The notes: generated from the letters alone by a model not told the origin. 20,008 nt of DNA from a bacterium Ga0077546 (GCA_001464165.1 LNEX01000211.1:1-20008), one strand, 5' to 3'; shown: positions 7,245-15,466, numbered from the stretch's first letter. Translations and numbers: made by a program.

Positions 7245-8540
7245 CTAAGGCTTGCTATTTTGAAGCGCAAGCTTACGCAACTGAACCTCTTCCGCCTCCG
7301 CGCCCCTACCGGTCTGGCGGAGCACTTCTACATAGTTTCCTAGCAACACGACCAGATAGGGACAACTCTTTCCCAGTTCTCTTTCAGTAAAGGCAATAGC
7401 TTCGTTGCAGAAAGACTCTGACTTAGAGAAATTTCCCTGCTTTAAGTAAAGTTCTGCTAGGCCGTTAAGAGAAATAGCTAGAACTGTGGAGCCTTCCCTA
7501 TGATTTTGCTCGAAAGCCTTTTCTGCGATTGCATGAGACTGCATACACAGTGATTCTGCTTCAGAAAATTTTCCTTGTAAAACAAGCATCTCTGCTAAAT
7601 TAGAGAGATCTCCGGCTAAATTTGGATGCTCTCGCCCAAGCTGCTTTTCATCAATTGCCACCGCCCGTCGACAAAGACCCTCAGCCTCTGCAAACCTCGC
7701 TTGATTTTTCAAACACCGAGCCAAGGCAAATAAATGAGAAGACAGATTCTCACTATCAGAACCAAAAATTGCCTCGGCCAAAGCCAGAGCTCGACGGTAT
7801 AACTCCTCAGCTTCTTCAAAACACTTTAGCTCTACTTTCAAGTCAGCAAGTGCGCTCAAGCTACAACTCAAACGCGGATCTTGGCTATGGTAATTTTCAC
7901 CTTCCGATACAGCCAACAAAAGATGTTTCTCCGCGTCGGCTAAGCGACCAGCAAGGAAATCTTCCTTAGCAGCATCCATCTGCCGCTGCCATTCACTATC
8001 AAGCCAAACAATTTGCAGTCGTCCAGCCTCAGCATCAAGCTTCTTCTCAAAAGCAGTGAATCCTCTCATCATCGGAGAGACCCATATATACGAACCATCG
8101 GCGGCACAAATCTTTAGAGACTGAGCCCATAGAACGTATTCGAGACCCGACAAATCTGCCCATGAAAAAGTATGTCTTCGACCAAATGAATCGGTACCAG
8201 AAACTTCAGAGTCGTTCCAAAAGACTTTCGAATAGCTCATTAACACAGAAGTTAGTGCGCTGAGCAGAGCAAAAGCCACAAACAAAGTAATTATCCACGG
8301 CATGTCAGCAGGGTCGGTCTTTCCCGGAAAGCGCCAGGCAAGCACAGCCAAAGACACAAAGAAGGCGGTACACACATACATGCTAATCTGCAATGCTTTG
8401 CTATAACAAAGCAGCTCAAACTCCCCATCGAAGTCAGCGGTTTTTTTGGCGCCCGTGAGCTTACTTACGATGAAGGGCACGGCCATTGCAGCAACAACGC
8501 CGATCATTAACGCAATTGCAATAGAGCTCTCAGCAGACAT
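7245..8540 (-). CDS. membrane-anchored PH-like/TPR protein
   Basis: The product has 431 residues. Hydrophobic segments lie at about residues 6-28, 50-68 and 82-103. Residues about 105-165 form a beta-rich domain (GTDSFGRRHTFSWADLSGLE then SLKICAADGSYIWVSP) that resembles bacterial PH-like domains found after membrane anchors. Residues about 185-425 are tetratricopeptide repeats of the kinesin-light-chain subtype, about 42 residues each, with repeated A-E-x-L-x-x-x-A-L/V-x-I-x-E and L-A-x-L-x-x-x-Q-G-x-F-x-E-A-E signatures (for example EAEGLCRRAVAIDEKQLG and EAESLCMQSHAIAEKAF). It is likely a scaffold at the cytoplasmic membrane face; the partner is unknown. It is the first gene of the leftward run that continues with DUF4419-SUKH 72 bases later. 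A promoter candidate lies at 8593-8620. Confidence 0.75.
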   Translation of the reverse strand: MSAESSIAIALMIGVVAAMAVPFIVSKLTGAKKTADFDGEFELLCYSKALQISMYVCTAFFVSLAVLAWRFPGKTDPADMPWIITLFVAFALLSALTSVLMSYSKVFWNDSEVSGTDSFGRRHTFSWADLSGLEYVLWAQSLKICAADGSYIWVSPMMRGFTAFEKKLDAEAGRLQIVWLDSEWQRQMDAAKEDFLAGRLADAEKHLLLAVSEGENYHSQDPRLSCSLSALADLKVELKCFEEAEELYRRALALAEAIFGSDSENLSSHLFALARCLKNQARFAEAEGLCRRAVAIDEKQLGREHPNLAGDLSNLAEMLVLQGKFSEAESLCMQSHAIAEKAFEQNHREGSTVLAISLNGLAELYLKQGNFSKSESFCNEAIAFTERELGKSCPYLVVLLGNYVEVLRQTGRGAEAEEVQLRKLALQNSKP

Positions 8541-8592
8541 ACAAGCACACCATCAAAATAAGAAACATCAAAGCCGGTAGAAACAATTATGG

Positions 8593-8620
8593 ATTATATG
8601 ACAGAGGAATGGGCAAAGTC
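8593..8620 (-). promoter_or_regulatory. promoter candidate for the TPR/DUF4419/GT-C run
   Basis: On the minus strand TATAAT occupies 8598-8593, about 50 bases before the ATG at 8540. An ATGACT element (four of six matches to TTGACA) lies 18 bases further upstream, inside the hairpin that follows the VIT gene. The -10 is exact, the -35 weak. Confidence 0.4.
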
Positions 8621-8643
8621 ATTGTTCACCGCCCACTCCTCTG
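8602..8643 (-). terminator. hairpin after the VIT/VWA gene
   Basis: CAGAGGAATGGGC (8602-8614) pairs with GCCCACTCCTCTG (8631-8643) over 13 positions with one mismatch and a 16-base loop. It starts 21 bases past the stop of the 8665-11247 gene. There is no clear U-tract on the minus strand, whereas a TTTTT follows on the plus strand at 8650-8654, so it may be an imperfect or Rho-assisted terminator. Confidence 0.5.
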
Positions 8644-8664
8644 CAATAATTTTTAGCTCCTTAT

Positions 8665-11247
8665 CTAATTAAATATACAAGAGTTATGAAGTTCATTTAG
8701 AAACCAATTTAAGCCCACCGGAGCAGCTAAGCCAATAGCTATGGCAATAACTGCGGCAATCAATTTCGTCCTTCTTCCTTGGTGTGCCGACTTACCTCGC
8801 AGCAGGCACATAATCAAAGTACAGCTTCCCCAGCCAATACCAAGAATCTCGATGGCATTAGCAATGAGGTTTGCCTGAGCCTCTAGGTCAGCTAGATAGT
8901 TAACCCTAACCGTACCGGCAGTGTTAACTCCATTCACGACAGTGGATTCGCTGCCTTGCGGTGAAATCATGCCATTGGTGGCACCTTGCAGGATTGGAGC
9001 GGTCCCATCAGAAACGAGAACAGGCTGGTACTGCGAAACAGGTTGGTACTGCAAAACAGGCTGAGTGGACGGTGCGGAGCTACTCTGCACAACAGCGGGG
9101 CTATCCATTCCCTCTACCGCCATACTGAACACTGGCACCTTGAGCAAGCTCCTACCGCCATAGACAGCACTATCGACGGCAACAAACGAGGTAAAATCTG
9201 ACATCAACTTGTGATCAAGAGCCACTTTAGTAATAGCCTCTCTAATACTCCCATTCACCTGTCCCTTAGATAGGCCGACCAAATCTTGATCAGTTAGACT
9301 ATCTATTTTTTGTCTTGACCAGACTTTTTCGATGGCACTGTTGGTAGTGTCTCTCAAGGGTAGTGTAACGGCCAATGTCTGCTTATAAGGACGACCATTG
9401 GCATAGCCAGTGAGTACAACTTTGCCTTGTCCAGCTCCGCGATAACGAGCTGTGAAGTAAAGCGGCTTGTTCGCCCAAACATCACTGACAACAGCAGGAT
9501 AAACGTCATAAAGCTCTATGCCTTCGGCTTTTAATTTAACATCAGTGAGAGCGGGGCTAGAAATGCGCGAGTAGAATTTTTTGCCGACCTCTTCAGCGGA
9601 ACTATCGAGCAATACGTAGTCAGACTCACCACCCCCTAGCCTTGAAACACTATCAATTAAGCTACGATTGACACTGTCACCGGTGCCAAAGGCGAACCAG
9701 CGTGAGTCTCTCCGCTCTTTTTGCACTAGACTCATGATCTCAATATCGTTTCCGACATAACCATCGGTCATAAAAGTGACTATGCGCAGGCGTTTGAGAT
9801 CATCACCGGATTTGCTCTCCTGCCTCAAGACGCGCTCAACCGCTGGAGCCATCCAGGTACCTCCAGTAGCATTGAGCCGACTAATAAAACTATGAGCCTG
9901 TAACTTTTCTACCATTCCGGCCCTAATTGGCCGTTCAGATAAAGTCTCTACTTGATCATTAAAAGCCAATATTTGGAAGGTATCTTGAGAGTTCATATGA
10001 TTGACGATATAGTGCAAAGCCTCCTTGGCTTTCTCAATAGGGCGACCACTCTGCGAGCCACTGCAGTCAATCAAGAAAATCATCTCTTTAGGCGCAGCAG
10101 TAGTGGCCGTTACTTTAGCTGGAGGGAGCAGCATAAAAGTAGCGTAGCCATCTTGGTCTTTTGCAGTATCATCGCGATAAGTGAGATAGCCGCTCTTAAG
10201 AGCACCAGGATTTTCTAACTCGTAGGTCATCACAAAATCTTTGTTTGGATAGTTCTGTGATTTTTGCAATGACACAACAGAATGACTAGCACTCTGCTTA
10301 TCTACCATAATTGGAAAAAGCTTCGAGCTAACATTCTTAATTGGCATACCAGCATTTACGTCAACATTAATAGAAAGATTTTGAGTAGCAATGGTTGGTT
10401 CTATGCGACCTTTGGGATTTGATTCTGAGTTAACCGCCAAACCACTTCCAGAAAGGACTTGTGAAAGAGCACTAGATGAACTAACGGCAGAAGAAGTGTC
10501 GCTATCGCCCGCACTATTTGGGAAAAAGCGAGGACCAATAGTCGTTGGCATAGCAAATGTATACTTTCCGTCCTCAAATTTGAGCAGCTCAACATAAGAA
10601 AGCTGCACCACAATCGACTTGCCTGGGTCTATATTGGCCACGTGTTGCGTAAAAATATTGGTGCGTTCTTGATTTAGTAGAGCGGCAGTGTGTCCAGTAT
10701 TTCTAGCATTATCATAGATTTGTCTTGCCGCCTCTCTTGTCTTAATTTCACCCTTAATAGTACGCTCGCCGATCTTAATAGTCATATCATCCACTGCACT
10801 ATCATCAGAAAGCGGGAAGCTGTATACAGCTTCTATTCGCTCTTTATAAGGATTTGTGAAAACCTGAGTGACATTCACTCTTGCGACATAGCCACTCAAT
10901 TTTGCATCCATTGTTGTATGGCTGAGTGGACACTGACCTAGTGGTCGACCATCAGCACCAAGGGCAGCCAGTGGTGCCATGTAATCAGGGTCAACTTGGG
11001 CACTTGCACCAAAGATAGGGGCTGGCGCTAAACGGGGCGCCACAGAGTGAGCGAAGCTAGAGATCGTAGTAGCCGCACCAATAAGCGAGGCAGTTACTGT
11101 AATGACAGCAACCGTAGCCTTAATTCCTTTAGGTATAGGACCTCCAGCCAGCTTGTTCTTACTTTTATTCATGCTATAAACCGGACCAACAAGAGGGCTG
11201 CGCCGAGTCTCTTTAATTTGAGTTAGTTCATCGTTAATAATTTGCAT
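8665..11247 (-). CDS. VIT domain and von Willebrand factor A domain protein, membrane-anchored
   Basis: The product has 860 residues. A hydrophobic segment at about residues 41-62 anchors or exports it. A VIT domain spans about 103-240, with CPLSHTTMDAKLSGYVARV, VTQVFTNPY, and AVYSFPLSDDSAVDDMTIKI followed by GERTIKGEI. A VWA domain begins at about 385: FLIDCSGSQSG supplies the metal-site D-x-S-x-S (residues 394-398), TGGTWM the conserved Thr, and FMTDGYVGND the further Asp, so the metal site looks intact. A Gln/Pro/Val-rich stretch with a QYQPV repeat leads to two C-terminal hydrophobic segments. This is the inter-alpha-trypsin-inhibitor heavy-chain-like plan seen in many bacterial surface proteins; adhesion or binding is likely but the ligand is unknown. 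The ATG at 11247 has GAGG eight bases upstream; the longer frame to 11325 has no ribosome site, and the ATG at 11172 is a weaker alternative. Confidence 0.85.
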   Translation of the reverse strand: MQIINDELTQIKETRRSPLVGPVYSMNKSKNKLAGGPIPKGIKATVAVITVTASLIGAATTISSFAHSVAPRLAPAPIFGASAQVDPDYMAPLAALGADGRPLGQCPLSHTTMDAKLSGYVARVNVTQVFTNPYKERIEAVYSFPLSDDSAVDDMTIKIGERTIKGEIKTREAARQIYDNARNTGHTAALLNQERTNIFTQHVANIDPGKSIVVQLSYVELLKFEDGKYTFAMPTTIGPRFFPNSAGDSDTSSAVSSSSALSQVLSGSGLAVNSESNPKGRIEPTIATQNLSINVDVNAGMPIKNVSSKLFPIMVDKQSASHSVVSLQKSQNYPNKDFVMTYELENPGALKSGYLTYRDDTAKDQDGYATFMLLPPAKVTATTAAPKEMIFLIDCSGSQSGRPIEKAKEALHYIVNHMNSQDTFQILAFNDQVETLSERPIRAGMVEKLQAHSFISRLNATGGTWMAPAVERVLRQESKSGDDLKRLRIVTFMTDGYVGNDIEIMSLVQKERRDSRWFAFGTGDSVNRSLIDSVSRLGGGESDYVLLDSSAEEVGKKFYSRISSPALTDVKLKAEGIELYDVYPAVVSDVWANKPLYFTARYRGAGQGKVVLTGYANGRPYKQTLAVTLPLRDTTNSAIEKVWSRQKIDSLTDQDLVGLSKGQVNGSIREAITKVALDHKLMSDFTSFVAVDSAVYGGRSLLKVPVFSMAVEGMDSPAVVQSSSAPSTQPVLQYQPVSQYQPVLVSDGTAPILQGATNGMISPQGSESTVVNGVNTAGTVRVNYLADLEAQANLIANAIEILGIGWGSCTLIMCLLRGKSAHQGRRTKLIAAVIAIAIGLAAPVGLNWFLNELHNSCIFN

Positions 11248-11274
11248 TGCAATATCCTCAATTGCTTTCGCACG

Positions 11275-11325
11275 ATGGCATACCATCAAACCTTGCACAA
11301 GAGCGCAAAGCCAATGGCATACCAT
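11275..11325. repeat. two copies of the dyad ATGGCATACCAT upstream of the VIT gene
   Basis: ATGGCATACCAT occurs at 11275-11286 and again at 11314-11325, 39 bp apart. Each copy is a near-palindrome (ATGG/CCAT arms). They lie 28 to 78 bases upstream of the chosen VIT-gene start at 11247, which suggests paired binding sites. The repeat is seen directly; the function is inferred. Confidence 0.5.
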
Positions 11326-11689
11326 AGCGCTCAGCAGGCTAGTAGTAAGAGCGGTAGTAATATTTATGGTAGTAGATGCGGTGGCCCAATGCCCATGGCA
11401 AAGCTATCCACCAAGCGTTAGACAATGCCGGTGGCAAAGCCAAGCTAGGCGAATCTAACCAGGCAAGACAGTACAATTACGGTCAAGGTAAGGCCTGACT
11501 AGCAGGCCCTACGCAGAACATCAAAGTACTGCAAAGCATGGCAATAGTGACCGCAACACAATTGCCGGGCACTAACACCACGGCTTCAAATGAAGACGTA
11601 AGTGCCAGCGTGTAGACAGAGCAAAGCACTGAATACAAAGCTACTATGATTGACGGTCAGACCGTGTTTATTTTCGTTGGTAAGTGGCG
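11326..11689. other. gene-free stretch with degenerate direct repeats
   Basis: No intact gene is visible here. An 18-bp repeat, CAATGCC(CA/GG)TGGCAAAGC, occurs at 11387-11404 and 11423-11440 (16 of 18 identical, period 36). On the minus strand one frame gives a hydrophobic start (ATG CTT TGC AGT near 11540), then TGA and TAA close together, then about 45 open codons ending in a Tyr-rich tail at 11339. This could be a decayed small secreted protein. Small hairpins are present at 11492-11508 (GGCCTG/CAGGCC) and 11653-11665 (ACGGT/ACCGT). Confidence 0.35.
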
Positions 11690-11718
11690 GACGAGTCAGA
11701 ATAAGTTTCTGACTCGTC
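11690..11718 (-). terminator. strong hairpin downstream of the MATE gene
   Basis: GACGAGTCAGAA (11690-11701) and TTCTGACTCGTC (11707-11718) form a perfect 12-bp stem with a five-base loop TAAGT. It lies 65 bases beyond the stop of the leftward MATE gene and before the VIT-gene upstream region. No U-tract follows on either strand, so termination would be of a non-classical type. The stem is certain; the role is inferred from position. Confidence 0.6.
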
Positions 11719-11782
11719 AAATGTAGTACCAAAGCCCGATCTTGTCAAGCCTCGGCGCTAATTTTATTCCACCTAAAGCTAG

Positions 11783-13190
11783 TTACACTTGCTGCAACTT
11801 CCAAGCACCAACTTTGAACTGCCAGAGCATGAGCAGCCCCAACAGCACAGCAGGAATAGCCACAGCATACCAGCAGCCAATCGGCCCCATGCCAAAAGTA
11901 ATAGTGAGCAACCAGGCTAAAGGCAAACGAATCACGGCCAAGCAAATGACTGATGCCCACATCGGCCACTTAGTATAGCCCGCACCATTCATCGCCCCCA
12001 TCAAGATCAGCCATATAGCCACAAACGGCTGAGCTAGTCCCACTACCTGAAGATACTGCACTGTATACTCGAGCACCAGCGGATCGCTAGTCATTGCCCC
12101 GGCCAACTGCCTGGCACCAAAGAAGAGCACCAAGGCAATGATACCATTCAGCCCTGCGCCAACTAAGGCGACCTGCCAACCAGCTAGCGCAGCTCTTTCT
12201 GGCTGTTTAGCACCGAGGTTCTGACCAACGATTGTGGCCACAGCCATACTCAAAGCATAGACAGGAAAACCACCAAGCATCTCTTCGAGGCGCCAACCTA
12301 TCCCCCAAGCAGCTTCAGTTGCTGTCGGATACATGGTGTGGGCAAATATCACTAAGAGTACGCCGTTGCCGCCCACCCAAGCTAAATCTTGCACGCAGGC
12401 TGGAATGCCAATTTTCATCAATCGCTTGAACCAATCTACAGATGCTTCACTGATCATCTTTCTCAAATTCAAGCACTCACCTAAATCCGAGCGCTTCAAT
12501 AGAACGAGAGATAGAGTTAAGCCAAGAATGCTGGCAATACCCCAAGACATACCAATTCCAGCCACACCTAAGTGAAATGGCTTAATGCACAATAGATAAT
12601 CTAAGGCAATAACTTGAGCTGTAATGAGCATCATAACTATCATCGGCACTCTAGTATTGCCACGCGCCCGAAAAATAGAATTGCTTACCCACAAATTTCA
12701 AATAGTCCCAACCAAGCTTTTCTACTGCAGGCGAAGCACCAAGCAATTGCAAAAGTGGCCGACACAAAATCAGTCCGAGGCCTGCAGAGCAAACACCGAA
12801 CAAGACAGAGAATAGAAGCGCTTGCCGAGCAGCAATAATGGTCTTCTCTTTATCGCCTTCACCCCAGAAGCGACTAACGAGCGCGTTCGTACCTGACGAT
12901 AGAGCCACTGCTAGCAGTATCATAAATATTGATATTTGCCCACTGACACCAACAGCAGCTTGAGCTTCAGAGCCAAGTTTTCCCGCCACCCAAATATCAG
13001 CAAAACTGGCAAAAGCAATCGTCACCATGTTTAAGAACAGTGGCCACGACAGCGTCCAGATGGCAAGCCAAAGCGAGCCTTGAGTGATCGCTTCATCGCC
13101 GGTACCTTGCAACTTCTCCTCTGCCGAATTTTCCTCCAAACCAACATCTACATCGACGTCCATGTTTAGTTCACTTATGTGTGCGTTCAT
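11783..13190 (-). pseudogene. MATE family efflux transporter, frameshifted
   Basis: Two overlapping minus-strand frames together spell one MATE transporter. The first (13190 to 12651, 179 residues) has an acidic N-terminus and then the first MATE helices: WTLSWPLFLNMVTIAFASFADIWVAG, with ALSSGTNALVSRFWGEGD. It ends at a TAG after YLKFVGKQFYF. The second frame picks up at about 12694 with WVSNSIFRARGNTRVPM and runs to 11783 through the remaining helices. The expected spacing in MATE proteins between the YL helix start and the RG-NTRVP loop is about ten residues longer than here, so a small deletion rather than a single-base slip is likely. The ATG at 13190 has GAGG five bases upstream. Intact MATE proteins export cationic drugs or metabolites with Na+ or H+ coupling; as read, this gene would yield only a truncated product. 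Confidence 0.85.
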
Positions 13191-13198
13191 CTGTTCCT

Positions 13199-13222
13199 CT
13201 TGGGCGATTTGAATCGCCAATC
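13199..13222 (-). promoter_or_regulatory. 5'-leader hairpin just upstream of the MATE ribosome site
   Basis: On the minus strand TTGGCGATT pairs with AATCGCCCAA, with one bulged base and a tight loop, ending directly before the AGAGG ribosome site of the gene at 13190. It might influence translation; no ligand class is recognisable. Confidence 0.3.
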
Positions 13223-13603
13223 TGTTCTTTACTATGAGACAAGATGCTCTCTTAAAAGCAAAATCAACTTGCTCAAAAACGAAATATGCCCCATCTCATG
13301 TGAAATTGGGCACAAAAAAACCAACAGCGTGCGCCGAGCCCATAGGGCAAGAAGTCGCAGACCATTGGTAGTCAGTTAATGTCTCATGCCTCTACATTAC
13401 CTTCTTTTTGAAAAAAGGCAATAGTTTGTTAAGGCTTCCTCCATTTTGCATCGACCCTAAGTCTGATTCTTTAGCAAAAATAGATCATTACTCGGAATGA
13501 TGGTGACAGAGGGCCGTAGTACTAGAATAATAGTGCAAGAGAAAAGGACGTCTAAAGAATAAATGAAAAGAAAAATGGTTAAAGAAACCAATAAAAGCTT
13601 CTC
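13223..13603. other. divergent intergenic region, AT-rich, no gene seen
   Basis: The leftward MATE gene and the rightward DUF4239 gene diverge from here. No open frame with credible composition is present. A weak rightward promoter candidate, TAGAAT at 13523-13528 with GTGACA at 13503-13508, has too short a spacer to be convincing. Confidence 0.4.
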
Positions 13604-13663
13604 AAACGGCCGATCCCAAGCATAACCCTCTTAAGGGTTGATTTTCAGGAGATTCGGCCGTTT
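13604..13663 (+). promoter_or_regulatory. structured leader: nested inverted repeats before the DUF4239 gene
   Basis: AAACGGCCGA (13604-13613) is the perfect inverse of TCGGCCGTTT (13654-13663). Inside the 40-base interval a second perfect stem, AACCCT/AGGGTT (13624-13629 and 13634-13639), has a CTTA loop. AGGAGA, the best ribosome-site sequence here, lies at 13647-13652 inside the outer stem. The arrangement looks like a cis-acting RNA structure; I recognise no known riboswitch class. Confidence 0.45.
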
Positions 13664-13668
13664 CTGTA

Positions 13669-13740
13669 ATGACCGAGATATTAATGGGTATAGCAATTGC
13701 AATTGCTCATGGCTTTCTATTGCTCAAAGAGTCTTGTTGA
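13669..13740 (+). CDS. possible 23-residue hydrophobic peptide overlapping the DUF4239 start
   Basis: An ATG at 13669 opens a 23-codon frame, MTEILMGIAIAIAHGFLLLK then ESC, whose TGA (13738-13740) shares its A with the ATG of the DUF4239 gene. The peptide would be a single short membrane helix. The TGATG overlap is typical of translational coupling. The only ribosome-like site, AGGAGA at 13647-13652, is about 16 bases away, longer than usual, unless the leader fold brings it closer. The frame could be chance; its composition and the overlap are the support. Confidence 0.35.
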   Translation: MTEILMGIAIAIAHGFLLLKESC

Positions 13741-14513
13741 TGCACCCATTCGACAGTTTGCCCCTCTGGGCATTTTTCACCACCGTACTTTTACTCGCTC
13801 TCTTTTGGACCGAATGTGGCTACAGGGTCGGCGCGCATCGCCGCAAGAAAGACCCGAAAGAGCCTGACGCTCCACTTGGTACAGTAGTGGCGTCAATTCT
13901 TGGCCTGCTTGCCTTCATGCTCGGCTTTACTTTTAATGTCGCAATCAATCGCTTCGACGACAGACGCGAGGCAGTTTTGGATGAAGCCAATGCCATTAGC
14001 ACCACTTACTTACGGGCCGATTTTTTTGACAGCCCAGCCAAAGAGCAAGCAAGAAAACTACTGCGAGAGTATGTACAGCTACGCGCCCATGGTGTCCGAC
14101 GAGCAGCCGAATTTGAACAAGTTGTTTCACGGTCAGAGCAATTACAAAGTGAACTCTGGTCTAGCGCAGCAAAGCTCGGGAAAGAGCGCCCAACGCCAAT
14201 ATCGGGGCTTTACATCAGCTCTCTAAATGAAGTAATCGATATGCACGCCAAGCGAATAACCCTGGGCCTGCACTCTCGCGTTCCTCTTTCAGTTTGGCTC
14301 GTACTTTTTGCCGTCTCGGCACTCGCCATGGCAAGCGTGGGCTTTTACTTTGGCCTCTCTGGTAACAGAAGCTGGGTAGAAACTATAGTCTTAATAGTGA
14401 CATTTTCACTAGTTATGCTACTTGTAGCAGATCTTGACCGACCGCAAGAAGGGCTGATCAGAGCCAGTCAACAACCAATGTTAGATTTGCAAAAACAGTT
14501 GGGTCCACCATAG
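13740..14513 (+). CDS. DUF4239 (bestrophin-like) membrane protein
   Basis: The product has 257 residues. Two hydrophobic segments lie at the N-terminus (about 8-25 and 47-67) and two at the C-terminus (about 180-200 and 207-226), separated by a charged helical domain. The family hallmark GFTFNVAINRFDDRREAVLD followed by EANAISTTYLRADFF is present after the second helix. The C-terminal DLDRPQEG also fits DUF4239, whose members have been likened to bestrophin anion channels, though no transport has been established. The start at 13740 is chosen because the longer frame to 13638 begins with TTG and adds unlikely residues; AAAGAG lies eight bases upstream of 13740. It converges on the DUF1152 gene with 11 bases between stops. 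Confidence 0.85.
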   Translation: MHPFDSLPLWAFFTTVLLLALFWTECGYRVGAHRRKKDPKEPDAPLGTVVASILGLLAFMLGFTFNVAINRFDDRREAVLDEANAISTTYLRADFFDSPAKEQARKLLREYVQLRAHGVRRAAEFEQVVSRSEQLQSELWSSAAKLGKERPTPISGLYISSLNEVIDMHAKRITLGLHSRVPLSVWLVLFAVSALAMASVGFYFGLSGNRSWVETIVLIVTFSLVMLLVADLDRPQEGLIRASQQPMLDLQKQLGPP

Positions 14514-14524
14514 CTTTTAAGAAT

Positions 14525-15466
14525 CTATCTAAGCGGAAAAGATGGGGTCTTGCGCCTTGCTGTTTTGGTGCGAAACTCGCCAATCACAGTGCGCACCTGA
14601 GTAAGAGTTTCGCAAGCAGCTAGATCATCGAAATAGAGAATGTTGGCAGCCACCTTAGAGACATCAAAAGCCATGTAGAGAAGCATCAACGGACTAATCC
14701 ACAGTTCGGTGCCAATTGTTCTGCGGGTGCGGTGGTAATCGCCAAAATGTCCTTCAAAAGCAGAAAGAATAGAGCTGCAAATGACACTTTCATAGCCACG
14801 CATCTCAAGGAAGACATACTCAGTGGCCTCTGTAAATTTCTGCACTTCGGGCATATCAGGGCTAAGCATTAGCCCACCAAGAAATGCCTTAGACTTGATT
14901 AAGTGTGCCACCGTTTCTAGTGCATAGAGGTGACAAAGATCGGTTTCAGCCCCAAGCCCTAAGCATATCAATTGGCTCGGTGTATCTATTTGCAGTGAAG
15001 CAGCCAAGCTCATCACATCTTCAACCGGCGTACCAATACTCGACTCGTCACCGCGCATCAACGAATCAACGCCACCATCCATAAGCACCATCATGTCAAA
15101 CTGCAGATGTTGCTGCAAAATCTCATAACTTTGCACAAGCTCTGGTACCGAGGTCGGTCGGATGCAATAAATTGGTCTATCTAAGCGCTTGCGGCTAAGC
15201 CACTGAGCCAAGTAGCCTTCAGGAAAATACTACTCATTGCCTTTCGACCCAGCAGTTACTTCAACTACATTCTCGCTAAGTCTTTTACCTGATATTTCAC
15301 CGCGGCGAAAAGAAAAAGAAAGATTGGCTAGATGCACGTTGATGCCGGCTTCAAGCAAGGCAAAAAACAGCGGCAAACCCATGAATATGTCGAAGCCGCC
15401 ACCCGCTCCGACTAACAAGACATTCTTACAGCCCTTCAATTGATTGATAAAAGGTGGCTCAAGCAC
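14525..15466 (-). pseudogene. DUF1152 protein gene interrupted by one in-frame amber codon
   Basis: A single frame of 314 codons, the usual DUF1152 length, runs from a GTG at 15466 to 14525 with one TAG at 15230-15232. Before it: KNVLLVGAGGGFDIFMGLPL (Gly-rich nucleotide-binding-like loop) and VHLANLSFSF. After it, in the same frame: YFPEGYLAQWLSRKRLDRPI, MMVLMDGGVDSLMRGDE, and LICLGLGAETD, all typical of the family. The frame upstream of 15466 is closed by TAA directly before the GTG, so the start is fixed. A Tyr or Asp codon changed to TAG is a simple explanation; readthrough or a sequencing error is possible. The function of DUF1152 is unknown, although its fold suggests a nucleotide-binding enzyme. 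Confidence 0.82.

Noticed and set aside
8990..9065. CRISPR-like or tandem repeat in the VIT gene
   Set aside because: The imperfect repeats encode the QYQPV motifs of the protein and are too short and few for an array.
11653..11673. Rightward terminator (ACGGT/ACCGT stem followed by a T-rich stretch)
   Set aside because: The stem is only five base pairs and no rightward gene precedes it.
11783..12694. Downstream MATE half as an independent gene starting at TTG 12694
   Set aside because: It begins in mid-helix of a MATE protein and lacks a ribosome site; it is better read as the second half of a broken gene.
14525..15211. C-terminal DUF1152 part as an independent gene starting at TTG 15209-15211
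   Set aside because: It is in the same frame as the N-terminal part, separated by one TAG and six codons of family-like sequence.
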